This document shows positions 9,479 to 17,635 of a stretch of DNA of 64,000 nucleotides, piece by piece. The notes below the pieces were generated by a model. The model was not told the origin of the DNA, ran no database searches, and saw nothing but the letters and a program-made list of their open reading frames with translations. The stretch's first letter is position 1, and each line of letters starts with the position of its first letter. The position numbers were made by a program, and so were the translations under genes. This DNA is from Vibrio penaeicida (GTDB lineage: Bacteria > Pseudomonadota > Gammaproteobacteria > Enterobacterales > Vibrionaceae): the NCBI RefSeq assembly GCF_019977755.1, contig NZ_AP025144.1:3348001-3412000 (forward strand), written 5' to 3'.

Positions 9479-9829
9479 TTACTCGCTTCGCCCAGAACCT
9501 TGATTCCAGCCTCGTTGCCATTCCATCCGAAACTTTTGTGCTTCTGGCATGCCCTCACAAACGCCTTCGTAAAAACTGCCGGACAACCCTATCTGATAGG
9601 CAAAGGCGGGATTGCAATACTCTTTGACACCAGCGAGATAGCCTTGATCATAATCCGCATGATTTACTTGACCATATTCCGCCAAATCTTGAAAAGAACG
9701 CTGGGTCTGACCTTTCACGCCATCTCGGTAGCCAACTGAATACCAGTCACTGTCATCGGTCAAAAACTCGCTGGGTGAACACCCAACAAGCAATGTTCCC
9801 ATTACTAAAGCCACTAAACGTTGTTTCAT
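9479..9829 (-). CDS. Small DUF2799-like lipoprotein
   Basis: The 116-aa protein has a lipoprotein signal peptide with the lipobox LVGC (Cys17). The mature part contains repeated aromatic-glycine units (YSVGYRDGVKG, YDQGYLAGVKEYC, YEGVCEG, WQRGWNQG), the pattern I associate with DUF2799 lipoproteins. Two further cysteines could form a disulfide. No function is known to me. It lies 63 bp downstream of the AmiC-like gene on the same strand and is convergent with murQ. Confidence 0.75.
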   Translation of the reverse strand: MKQRLVALVMGTLLVGCSPSEFLTDDSDWYSVGYRDGVKGQTQRSFQDLAEYGQVNHADYDQGYLAGVKEYCNPAFAYQIGLSGSFYEGVCEGMPEAQKFRMEWQRGWNQGSGRSE

Positions 9830-9892
9830 TGTTATACCTGATATTTACCTAGAACTATCAGTTTACGATGAAAGCACAAGCTCTGCCTGATT

Positions 9893-10972
9893 TTATTCCA
9901 AGGCAGCAAGTTGCGAAGTGTTGATTGTTCTTCTTTCCGAGCACACGTTTTCCGTTTCCAATAAGGTAACGTCCTCCTCATTGAGCTGGGCAACGAAACT
10001 GGGCTGCTTTAAGTAATGATTGGTAAAAAGCGCTTTTCCGCCAAATGGAGCAGGCAAAGTAATCGAGGTGAGTGCTCGCTTGACGTCTTTCGGATCTGAG
10101 CTTTCAGCTCGTTTGATTGAGTACGCCAATGCCAGCACAGATAAATAAGCTGAAACAAAGCCACCAGAAACGTACACTTTCGCAAAATCTCGGTATACAC
10201 GCTGAGAAAACATTGGGTTAACTTGCTCAAAGAAATTACTTCCACACAGCAAAACTAAGTTAGGCAGAGCCCCCAAAGCAACTGACTCACTGCGGCTTAG
10301 GTGCGTGCAAATGACTGGAATCGGTTTACCTTTCCAACGTTGGTTAAGCGCTTTTAAAAAAGCGTAGCTCGCATTCCCCATCAGATGGTTTACGACAAAT
10401 TTAGGGCGCGCAATCAGCAAAGACTTCAATGTGTATTCAAAAGCTTGGCAACCTTCTCGATAAAAATTATTAAAACTCAAGGCACCGCCTCCTGTATCGA
10501 AGAAAGAAGATGTCAGCGCACTTAAATCCCAGCCGAGCTGATCGTTAGGGCTAACAACCGCAGCATGAGTACCATATTTCGCAAAGGAATATTCAAGCAA
10601 TGGAAGAAGGTGCTGATCCGGAGAGGAGCCGAATTCCAACAAATTTGAATGTTTAGGCTGAGCCCCAGACAGAGACGAGGTCCAAAGCAGCCCCGAATGA
10701 CGCTGAACAACATCCAAGGCTAACATTCTAGAATCTAGGGTCGTCGTGCCAAAGATATGCTCTACCCCTTGGTTAAAAAGACGCTCGGTCTGTTTTGCAT
10801 AACGAGATAAATCGCCAAACGGGTCTTTATGGATAGCGCCTAACTTAAAATTGAATCGAGGATTGGCGTTCACTTGTGAAATACCAAACTGTGTACCTAT
10901 CAAAGTTTGATAGCTTACTTTTCGGTATTGGCTTTGACTTGAATAAAGTACACCGATGGGAATGGTCTTCAT
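9893..10972 (-). CDS. AmiC/UrtA-type ligand-binding protein without signal peptide
   Basis: The 359-aa protein has the periplasmic-binding-protein type I fold of branched-chain amino acid, urea and amide receptors: the start IPIGVLYSSQSQYRKVSYQTLIG, then HIFGTTTLDSRMLALDVV, and the hinge-side segment FVSAYLSVLALAYSIKRA. There is no hydrophobic signal sequence, so it is probably cytoplasmic like Pseudomonas AmiC, which senses amides and restrains the antiterminator AmiR. No ANTAR/AmiR gene and no ABC permease lie nearby. The ligand cannot be read from the sequence. It may be co-transcribed with the downstream lipoprotein gene. Confidence 0.65.
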   Translation of the reverse strand: MKTIPIGVLYSSQSQYRKVSYQTLIGTQFGISQVNANPRFNFKLGAIHKDPFGDLSRYAKQTERLFNQGVEHIFGTTTLDSRMLALDVVQRHSGLLWTSSLSGAQPKHSNLLEFGSSPDQHLLPLLEYSFAKYGTHAAVVSPNDQLGWDLSALTSSFFDTGGGALSFNNFYREGCQAFEYTLKSLLIARPKFVVNHLMGNASYAFLKALNQRWKGKPIPVICTHLSRSESVALGALPNLVLLCGSNFFEQVNPMFSQRVYRDFAKVYVSGGFVSAYLSVLALAYSIKRAESSDPKDVKRALTSITLPAPFGGKALFTNHYLKQPSFVAQLNEEDVTLLETENVCSERRTINTSQLAALE

Positions 10973-11207
10973 CGAAATTCCTCTTGAACGTCCTGTCTAA
11001 AAGTAGAGTGACATATTCGAATGAACTGAATTTACTATGAGTACGAACCTGCCTTGCGGGTATTAGCTTTTATATTTAGCTCAATTCATTCTTTTTATTG
11101 CTCATAACTAATGGAGCCAGAGAGAAAACACAAGAAGTGCAATGTCATCAATAGCAAAATAATTCTTACAAATAAGACAGGAAAGAAGATTAAATATCCA
11201 TTCGATC

Positions 11208-11258
11208 AAACAGTTAATAACCACACTGTTTAAAATGACTTTTATATTCCGCTATAAT
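11208..11258 (+). promoter_or_regulatory. Candidate sigma70 promoter overlapped by a palindrome
   Basis: TATAAT at 11253-11258 has TTAAAA 17 bp upstream at 11230-11235. The inverted repeat AAACAGT-N10-ACTGTTT (11208-11231) ends on the -35 element, a position suited to a repressor or activator. If used, the transcript would carry a leader of about 200 nt into the cstA-like gene. Confidence 0.35.
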
Positions 11259-11344
11259 TCTCAACTTTGCGAAGGGTATTGATTAGCATCGAAACCCCAA
11301 AACGCCCATGCTCAAACGTAAGATCCCATCCTTTAGTGAGTAAA

Positions 11345-11392
11345 ACCACTTATTCCTAATAGCAACCACTTAACCTCCCATATCACCACTCA
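11345..11392 (+). promoter_or_regulatory. Triple BtsR-type direct repeat
   Basis: ACCACTTA (11345-11352), ACCACTTA (11365-11372) and ACCACTCA (11385-11392) repeat with an exact 20-bp period, so all face the same side of the helix. Each fits ACC(G/A)CT(C/T)A, the E. coli BtsR motif as I recall it (there two copies, 13-bp spacer; here 12 bp). A TAGTAT -10-like hexamer lies at 11428-11433, 35 bp downstream of the last repeat, without a good -35, as expected for an activator-dependent promoter. Confidence 0.7.
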
Positions 11393-11472
11393 ACTCTGTA
11401 GCCAATGAAGTCGATTTTTCCCTGTTTTAGTATCCAAGGTGAAGAGTTTAAATAATTACACGGGATGTGAAT

Positions 11473-12957
11473 ATGTTGTGGTTCCTCATGTGTGTCGCTG
11501 CACTTATCGGCGGATACTTTATATATGGTACGTTCGTTGAGCGTATATTTGGCGTTAAAGAGCATCGTCAAACACCCGCTTATACAAAGCAAGATGGTGT
11601 TGATTTTGTGCCAATGTCGAACAAGAAAGTGTATTTGGTGCAATTACTAAATATTGCTGGTGTAGGCCCTATTTTCGGTCCGATTATGGGTGCTTTGTAT
11701 GGTCCTGCTGCCATGCTTTGGATTGTACTTGGCTGTATATTCGCTGGCGCGGTCCATGATTATTTCTCTGGTATGCTTTCCGTAAGAAATGGCGGGGCAT
11801 CCGTGCCTACCATTACTGGTCGCTACTTAGGCAATGGCGCAAAACACTTTATGAACATTTTTGCCATTGTTCTACTGCTATTGGTCGGGGTGGTCTTTGT
11901 TTCAGCACCTGCTGGTATGATAACCAACCTCATCAATGATCAAACAGATTTCACCGTCACCATGACATCCATGGTGGTGTTTATCTTTGCTTACTACATC
12001 ATTGCTACCGTTGTTCCTGTCGACAAAATCATTGGTCGCTTCTACCCGTTGTTTGGCGCGCTACTCATCTTTATGTCTGTTGGACTTATTACCGCGATTG
12101 GCGTGTCCGATGAACATACCATTCTAGGAGGGTACGAAGTCAGCGATATGTTCACTAACATGAACCCTAATGACTTACCGTTGTGGCCTGCGTTATTCAT
12201 TACTATTGCATGCGGTGCTATTTCTGGTTTCCATGCCACTCAGTCGCCTCTTATGGCTCGTTGTATGGAAAATGAAAAGAATGGTCGCTTTATCTTTTAT
12301 GGCGCGATGATTGGTGAAGGTGTTATCGCTCTTATTTGGTGTGCATTAGCGCTGTCGTTCTTCGGCTCGGTAGAGTCTCTGTCTGATGCCGTGGCTAATG
12401 GTGGACCAGGAAATGTCGTGTACAGTGCTTCATTTGGGCTACTAGGTGTATTCGGCGGTGTTCTTGCGTTCTTAGGGGTCGTTATTCTTCCAATCACTTC
12501 TGGTGATACAGCCTTTCGTTCTAGCCGCTTGATTCTGGCTGAATACTTCAACATGGAACAAAAAACACTGCGTAACCGTCTTATGATGGCTATCCCTTTG
12601 TTTGTGTTGGGTGGCATCTTGACTCAGGTTGATTTTGGCATCATTTGGCGTTACTTCGGATTCGCAAACCAATCCACTGCGGTTATGATGCTGTGGACGG
12701 CATCTGCTTATCTACTTCGCCACAACAAACTCCACTGGATAACCACCGTACCCGCTATTTTCATGACCACGGTGTGTGTGAGCTTCATCTTAAGCAACAA
12801 TCAGCTTGGCTTTGGTCTTCCAATTAATATTTCGACAGTAGCGGGGATTATCGTTGCGCTACTTATAACGACTTACGTGATTAAAACTTCGAAAGGCAAA
12901 GGTGAATCTGAACTCGCAGACGAAGAAACACCATCGTCCACTCCCAAAACGGTATAA
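11473..12957 (+). CDS. CstA-family transporter, short form (candidate pyruvate transporter)
   Basis: The 494-aa polytopic membrane protein shows CstA-family motifs: the N-terminal RTPAY-like HRQTPAYTKQDGVDFVP, LLNIAGVGPIFGPIMGALYG, FHATQSPLMARC and GDTAFRSSR. E. coli CstA and BtsT are about 700 aa; this is the shorter version lacking the C-terminal third. Family members import pyruvate or peptides. ATG 11473 has GGGA 7 nt upstream; GTG 11467 is too close to it. Upstream repeats suggest activation by the BtsSR-like pair encoded 6 kb away, pointing to pyruvate as substrate by analogy with BtsT. A rho-independent terminator follows. Confidence 0.85.
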   Translation: MLWFLMCVAALIGGYFIYGTFVERIFGVKEHRQTPAYTKQDGVDFVPMSNKKVYLVQLLNIAGVGPIFGPIMGALYGPAAMLWIVLGCIFAGAVHDYFSGMLSVRNGGASVPTITGRYLGNGAKHFMNIFAIVLLLLVGVVFVSAPAGMITNLINDQTDFTVTMTSMVVFIFAYYIIATVVPVDKIIGRFYPLFGALLIFMSVGLITAIGVSDEHTILGGYEVSDMFTNMNPNDLPLWPALFITIACGAISGFHATQSPLMARCMENEKNGRFIFYGAMIGEGVIALIWCALALSFFGSVESLSDAVANGGPGNVVYSASFGLLGVFGGVLAFLGVVILPITSGDTAFRSSRLILAEYFNMEQKTLRNRLMMAIPLFVLGGILTQVDFGIIWRYFGFANQSTAVMMLWTASAYLLRHNKLHWITTVPAIFMTTVCVSFILSNNQLGFGLPINISTVAGIIVALLITTYVIKTSKGKGESELADEETPSSTPKTV

Positions 12958-12992
12958 CCGCTAGAAGTAGAATATGTCTGCGTAGAATATGA

Positions 12993-13018
12993 AAAAAGGC
13001 TCATTCGAGCCTTTTTGT
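12993..13018. terminator. Bidirectional terminator between cstA-like gene and hybrid kinase
   Basis: A perfect 10-bp stem AAAAAGGCTC / GAGCCTTTTT with loop ATTC is followed by further T residues. It sits between convergent genes. Confidence 0.82.
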
Positions 13019-13029
13019 TTTCTGAATGC

Positions 13030-15342
13030 TTATCCACATTCCTCGGCAATCAAACAGAGTTCGTCCAACCATTGATGAGTGAGCTCAAACAACTGATGGA
13101 TCTGCTGATCGTCAATTTTTACCTGCTTTGCTACCAAATCGGCTAATACAACCATTCCGGGTAACGCTACCTTTTCAAACAGCACGCTTAATATGTTAGC
13201 GGAGCGCACAATTGCATCGAGTTCTTGGTTCTGTTGGGCGATGTTTAATTCCGTAACAGCGGACAGAGCTTCTTCAATAACACTGTTAATGAATACTGGC
13301 ATCACATCAAAAGCCACTGCGTTTTTACGCATAATGAGATTCACATCCACTGAATCTGTATCGATGTGCTTTTCCGTGTCTAAGCTGGGTTTGTACAAAA
13401 TCCCATTAGGAAATAGCTTATTCGCATAATTGCTCAGCGTTTCATGTAGTTCCCTTTCAACAACTGGTTTTGAGATAAGATCATCGACACCGGCTTGCTT
13501 CATTTTATCGCGAGTTTCTTTAAATAAATCTGCGGTACAGCCTATTATCAATGCATTTTTATTTAGGGAATCTTGGCGGATCATATAGGTGGCTTCAACA
13601 CCATCCATCACCGGCATATGGTTATCCATTAGAATAAGGTTGAAGACTTTTTCCTGTGCTAACTTATGCGCTAATGCGCCATTTTCAATGCATTCGGTGA
13701 TAAAGCCGCATTGCTTAAGCATGGATTGAAGCACCATGCCATTTAAGCGATTATCCTCAACAATGAGTGCTTTCAGTCCATTGTAATTAAGCGGTCTGCA
13801 ATCTTGCACTACGGTTAGCTGAGGCTTGGCAAGGGGCAAAGGTAGTATCACGGTAAAACAACTGCCCATATCTAACTCACTGGCAACCTTAATTTCACCT
13901 CCCATTTGATTGATAAGCCTAGACACGATTGAGAGCCCTAACCCCGTGCCGCCAAACTTTCGAGTTGTAGAGCTGTCGGCTTGTTCAAATGGATTAAAAA
14001 GCTTGGTCAGCGTATCTGGGCTCATCCCAATTCCGGTATCTTTGAGTTGAATAATCAAATCAATACGATCGCCTTTGATCTGCTCAGAAGTTTGAAGTTC
14101 TATGAACCCTTTCTCTGTAAATTTGATCGCGTTATTGAGTAAGTTAAACATAACTTGTCTAACACGAGCCTTGTCGCCAAACACCCACCTTTCGTGATCG
14201 ACTTTATTATCGATGTATAAATCGATGCCTTTCTCTTCAGCTAAAGATTGGTAAATACTACTCACCGAACCCATCAAGTGAGTAAAGGCAAATGGCTGGC
14301 AGTCTAAGTCAAACTTGCCTTGCTCAATTTTGGAATAATCAAGAATCTCGTTAAGCAAAGTCATCATATGCTCACCAGATTCATGCAAATTAACCAAGTG
14401 ATTTCTTTGGCTGTCACTCAAATCTGTTTTCTGCAATAACTGAGCGATACCAAGTACACCATTCATTGGTGTTCTAATTTCATGGGAAACCACCGCTAAA
14501 AATTCAGTTTTCGCTTTACTTGAATCCTCCGCCCTCTCCTTTTCGCATTTCAACAGTTCAATGATACTTTCAAGGTTAGTGGCGATCTCATTCAATTCGT
14601 CCCCCTCCCACGATAGCGTTTCATTCAACCCTTCATCATGGTTGTATACGCCGTCACGCATCTTTTCACTGTAACGAGCAAACTGCTTAAGCCGACGCGT
14701 TAAAGTTAAGTAGAGCCAAGTAAGGCACACTATTGATGCTAAAAAAATAGTAATGGTGGCGGTAAGCACTTTCCAACGCATTTCCGAAAAAAGTGCATTC
14801 ACGCGATGGAGTTGATCGGACTCACGCTCTTTCGCGGTGTGTTCAAGATTGTTCAAAGCATGTATTGCGGGCTCATCATTAACTTTGACCTGATCATCAA
14901 TCTGAGTAACACTCAAACGCCTGTGGTACTCAACCGGCATTTGAAACAGTTTGCTTTGGTATTCAGTAATCACTCGGTCTACCGCATTTAGCGCGTGTTT
15001 CTCTGCGATAGTTAGATTTAAAGATTTGTATTGTGCGATAACGATTTTGGCTTCTTTAAAGTGCTCACTCGCCGCATCTTTATCTTTGAGCTTGCCTCTG
15101 AGGACATAGTTTTTGAACTGGTGAATCGCACCGTTATACCCTAGTTGGTACCGAAGATTGTTTAATAAACCAATGCGAGCAGCAACTTCATTACGATAAT
15201 CAGAGTTAGCTTGTTTGTAAGCAGAAAGCGAAGATATTGAAATCCAAGTAAAGACGGAGACAATCACTAAAATAAAAACGGTGATTAGCAAAAGTTTTCT
15301 CTTGATTGAAACATTACTTGAAAACCACGAATTGAAATCCAT
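13030..15342 (-). CDS. Hybrid sensor histidine kinase with receiver and degenerate Hpt-like tail
   Basis: The 770-aa protein has a TM helix (about 15-35), a periplasmic helical sensor region, a second TM helix (about 195-215), a HAMP-like linker, HisKA with H287 in VSHEIRTPMNG, an ATPase domain (NLLNNAIKF, DTGIGM, GTGLGLSI) and a receiver with D573 in LILMDNHMP and its Lys in ISKPV. The C-terminal 100 residues resemble an Hpt helix bundle, but the position of the expected AHxLKG histidine reads IVRSANILS (R713). ATG 15342 has a strong AGAGAGGTAGGG upstream; a GTG lies 12 codons earlier. Signal and output are unknown. It is a single gene between two terminators. Confidence 0.85.
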   Translation of the reverse strand: MDFNSWFSSNVSIKRKLLLITVFILVIVSVFTWISISSLSAYKQANSDYRNEVAARIGLLNNLRYQLGYNGAIHQFKNYVLRGKLKDKDAASEHFKEAKIVIAQYKSLNLTIAEKHALNAVDRVITEYQSKLFQMPVEYHRRLSVTQIDDQVKVNDEPAIHALNNLEHTAKERESDQLHRVNALFSEMRWKVLTATITIFLASIVCLTWLYLTLTRRLKQFARYSEKMRDGVYNHDEGLNETLSWEGDELNEIATNLESIIELLKCEKERAEDSSKAKTEFLAVVSHEIRTPMNGVLGIAQLLQKTDLSDSQRNHLVNLHESGEHMMTLLNEILDYSKIEQGKFDLDCQPFAFTHLMGSVSSIYQSLAEEKGIDLYIDNKVDHERWVFGDKARVRQVMFNLLNNAIKFTEKGFIELQTSEQIKGDRIDLIIQLKDTGIGMSPDTLTKLFNPFEQADSSTTRKFGGTGLGLSIVSRLINQMGGEIKVASELDMGSCFTVILPLPLAKPQLTVVQDCRPLNYNGLKALIVEDNRLNGMVLQSMLKQCGFITECIENGALAHKLAQEKVFNLILMDNHMPVMDGVEATYMIRQDSLNKNALIIGCTADLFKETRDKMKQAGVDDLISKPVVERELHETLSNYANKLFPNGILYKPSLDTEKHIDTDSVDVNLIMRKNAVAFDVMPVFINSVIEEALSAVTELNIAQQNQELDAIVRSANILSVLFEKVALPGMVVLADLVAKQVKIDDQQIHQLFELTHQWLDELCLIAEECG

Positions 15343-15423
15343 TCGCTGCCCTACCTCTCTACTTGAACGCTCTAACACAATGAAATAGATAAAGTACTTC
15401 TTTCACCCTAATTTAAAAATAGT

Positions 15424-15450
15424 AAAGCCCCGAGCAGTTCGGGGCTTTAT
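15424..15450 (-). terminator. Terminator downstream of ispH
   Basis: A 10-bp perfect stem AAAGCCCCGA / TCGGGGCTTT with loop GCAGT lies 26 bp after the ispH stop codon; downstream on the minus strand is T-rich. It may also insulate the hybrid kinase promoter. Confidence 0.7.
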
Positions 15451-15474
15451 TTTATTGATATGTTCGAGATTTTT

Positions 15475-16428
15475 TTAAATTTCTCTCACTTGGAGCTCTC
15501 GTGGAACTTCGAAAAACATATTTTCTTCCCGACCAAGGACTTCTTCTACTTCGTCGGCACCAAGTTCTTTAATTCGATCTAATATCTGGTTAACCAGCTC
15601 TTCAGGAGCCGACGCACCCGCGGTAACACCAACTTTGCTCGCGCCATCAAACCATTTGGCTTCAATCGCTTCTGGGCAATCAATCAGATACCCCGGAGTA
15701 CCAAGCTTTTCAGCCAGCTCTTTTAAACGCGTAGAGTTAGATGAATTCGTTGAACCTACAACAACAACTGCATCAACTTGTGTAGCTAAAATACGTACTG
15801 CATCTTGGCGGTTTTGAGTCGCGTAACAAATGTCGTCTTTGCGTGGTCCCTGGATTTCAGGAAACACACGTCGAAGCTCTTCAATGACGTCGGCAGTTTC
15901 GTCCACAGACAGTGTGGTTTGGCTAACGTAGTGAAAGTTAGATGGATCGTTTACCACCAAAGAAGCAACGTCTTCAGGTCTTTCAACAAGATACATTCCA
16001 CCTGTACCGCTGTCGTACTGCCCCATGGTACCTTCGACCTCTGGATGACCAGCATGGCCAATCAGTACAACTTCCATGTTTCTTCGACTTGCACGAGCAA
16101 CTTCCATATGCACTTTTGTTACAAGCGGACAGGTAGCATCGAACACTGTTAATTTTCGGCGCTTGGCTTCTTGCCTAACAGCCTGAGAAACACCATGAGC
16201 AGAAAAAATAACAATATTGTCGTCTGGCACTTCGTGCAGCTCTTCCACAAAGATGGCACCACGCTGTTTCAAGCCTTCAACCACAAAGCGATTGTGAACC
16301 ACCTCGTGACGCACATAGATAGGAGGCTGGTACATCTCCAATGCCCTTTCTACAATGCTGATGGCGCGATCGACCCCAGCACAAAAACCGCGTGGGTTCG
16401 CTAACAGTATTTTCATTTCATTGCTCAT
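15475..16428 (-). CDS. ispH: 4-hydroxy-3-methylbut-2-enyl diphosphate reductase
   Basis: IspH (LytB) is the 4Fe-4S enzyme that makes IPP and DMAPP in the last step of the MEP isoprenoid pathway. The three cluster cysteines are visible in [22 protein letters not shown] and [17 protein letters not shown] and SAHGVS are also present. At 317 aa it fits the family. Some homologues start at the internal Met (MKILLANP), four residues later, and either start is possible here. It is last in the murJ-ribF-ileS-lspA-fkpB-ispH run, 91 bp after fkpB. Confidence 0.95.
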   Translation of the reverse strand: MSNEMKILLANPRGFCAGVDRAISIVERALEMYQPPIYVRHEVVHNRFVVEGLKQRGAIFVEELHEVPDDNIVIFSAHGVSQAVRQEAKRRKLTVFDATCPLVTKVHMEVARASRRNMEVVLIGHAGHPEVEGTMGQYDSGTGGMYLVERPEDVASLVVNDPSNFHYVSQTTLSVDETADVIEELRRVFPEIQGPRKDDICYATQNRQDAVRILATQVDAVVVVGSTNSSNSTRLKELAEKLGTPGYLIDCPEAIEAKWFDGASKVGVTAGASAPEELVNQILDRIKELGADEVEEVLGREENMFFEVPRELQVREI

Positions 16429-16519
16429 CGTACTTTCGTTTTTATGGCACGTAGTTTACCGTCATCCCTATTACCGCTCAAGCAGGCAGCTATCTACAGG
16501 GATACGGATTGGTTACCGC

Positions 16520-16951
16520 TTATTCCACTTCTAGGATTTCAACTTCAAAAATCACGTCTTGCCCTGCGAGTGGGTGGTTAAAATCCACAGTGACAGATTC
16601 GCCAGAAATTTCTGTAATGATGCCTGGAATCTCCATGCCATCTTTACCCGAAAAGGCCATAATGGTTCCTACCTCTACCTTTTCCTCACCAATAAATCGT
16701 GCTCTGTCCATGTGGTGGATATTGTCTGGGTTCGGTTGACCAAATGCATCTTCAGCACCGAGTTCAATGTTTCTTTGCTCACCTTGAACCAAACCTAATA
16801 GAGATTTTTCAAAGTTTTCACTCAGACTTCCATCACCCATTGCGAATTTTGCAGGCTTACCCATGCTGTGCGTGCTATCCGCGACAGAACCGTCCTTGAG
16901 TTTGATCGTAAAGTGCAATGTCACAGCAGAATTTGCAGTAATCGTAGTCAC
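16520..16951 (-). CDS. fkpB: FKBP-type peptidyl-prolyl cis-trans isomerase (SlpA type)
   Basis: The 143-aa protein is a SlyD/SlpA-type FKBP: opening strands VTLHFTIKLKDGSVADST, the insert-in-flap region (DAFGQPNPDNIHHMDRARF) and closing strands with VDFNHPLAGQDVIFEVEI. It lacks the His-rich tail of SlyD, which separates it from that paralogue. It catalyses prolyl isomerisation and acts as a chaperone in the cytoplasm. Its place between lspA and ispH is the conserved gammaproteobacterial order. Confidence 0.92.
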   Translation of the reverse strand: MTTITANSAVTLHFTIKLKDGSVADSTHSMGKPAKFAMGDGSLSENFEKSLLGLVQGEQRNIELGAEDAFGQPNPDNIHHMDRARFIGEEKVEVGTIMAFSGKDGMEIPGIITEISGESVTVDFNHPLAGQDVIFEVEILEVE

Positions 16952-17049
16952 AGAGTTATGTCCTTATTTTCATTATTGGGCTTTGGCTTTTTATACGGGA
17001 ACACAACTCAGCTTATGCCAGTGTCTTCCAATTTTTAGCCTTTATATTA

Positions 17050-17083
17050 AAAAGCGCCATCCGAATCAACGGACAGCGCTTAG
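17050..17083 (-). terminator. Possible terminator or attenuator downstream of lspA
   Basis: AAGCGC/GCGCTT and TCCG/CGGA stems separated by a small internal loop are followed on the minus strand by five T residues. It lies 24 bp past the lspA stop, before fkpB, so it may reduce read-through to fkpB-ispH. Confidence 0.5.
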
Positions 17084-17105
17084 GGTTATTCAAATTATGT
17101 ACTCA

Positions 17106-17621
17106 TTATTGAGGTGATTCTTCCGGTTTTTTACGGAATCCATCAAGCAAAATGAGAGCAGCGCCAAGCACAATCGCAGCATCTGCTAAATTGAATGCCG
17201 GCCAATGGTAACTTCCCCAATAGAAATCGAGGTAATCAACAACATAACCATGAACCAATCGGTCATAGAAGTTATTGGCTGCCGCACCGCCGATCACCAT
17301 GGCGTAAGAAATATTTAGCCATTTATCTGATGCTGGTAAGGCTCTCATCCAGCGGATCAATACACCACAAACAACCAGTGCGATGCTGAAGAACAACCAA
17401 CGTTGCCATCCACTTTGATCACTTAAAAAGCTAAATGCTGCACCATAGTTATGAACATATAATAGGTTGAAGAAAGACGTAATCTCAATGCGATTCGTCC
17501 AGCCATACCCCATGTTGTCCATAACGATGAACTTAATACCAATATCTGCGATGAAAATCAGTACCGCCAGCCAGAGCCAGCGAACACCCGATTGTTTCAT
17601 CGATAACGCATTATCACTCAT
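17106..17621 (-). CDS. lspA: Lipoprotein signal peptidase (signal peptidase II)
   Basis: LspA is a four-TM aspartyl protease that removes signal peptides from prolipoproteins after lipidation by Lgt (also in this window). The catalytic aspartates are in [17 protein letters not shown] and [14 protein letters not shown] 17621 ([12 protein letters not shown]) gives 171 aa, matches Vibrio homologues as I recall, and has GGGAT just upstream; the TTG at 17633 is too early. It starts 14 bp after the ileS stop codon, so it is coupled to ileS as in E. coli. Confidence 0.95.
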   Translation of the reverse strand: MSDNALSMKQSGVRWLWLAVLIFIADIGIKFIVMDNMGYGWTNRIEITSFFNLLYVHNYGAAFSFLSDQSGWQRWLFFSIALVVCGVLIRWMRALPASDKWLNISYAMVIGGAAANNFYDRLVHGYVVDYLDFYWGSYHWPAFNLADAAIVLGAALILLDGFRKKPEESPQ

Positions 17622-17635
17622 ATCGAATCCCAATA

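Larger units (their letters stand above)
10973..11472. other. 500-bp divergent regulatory gap upstream of the cstA-like gene
   Basis: The gap separates the AmiC-like gene (-) from the CstA-family gene (+). It has three BtsR-type repeats (11345-11392, listed separately) and, further upstream, a sigma70-like promoter at 11230-11258. No small gene with a convincing ribosome binding site was found in it. Confidence 0.6.

Noticed and set aside
9464..9739. 91-codon plus-strand frame opposite the lipoprotein gene
   Set aside because: The minus-strand frame has a clear lipobox and repeated motifs; the plus frame is its complement and shows none.
11383..11643. 86-codon minus-strand frame across the cstA-like start
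   Set aside because: It overlaps the conserved N-terminus of the CstA-family gene and the BtsR repeats; no ribosome binding site.
13030..13038. Perfect DnaA box TTATCCACA at the hybrid kinase stop codon
   Set aside because: It encodes the last codons (Cys-Gly-stop) and has no neighbouring boxes; one chance match is expected in a window this size.
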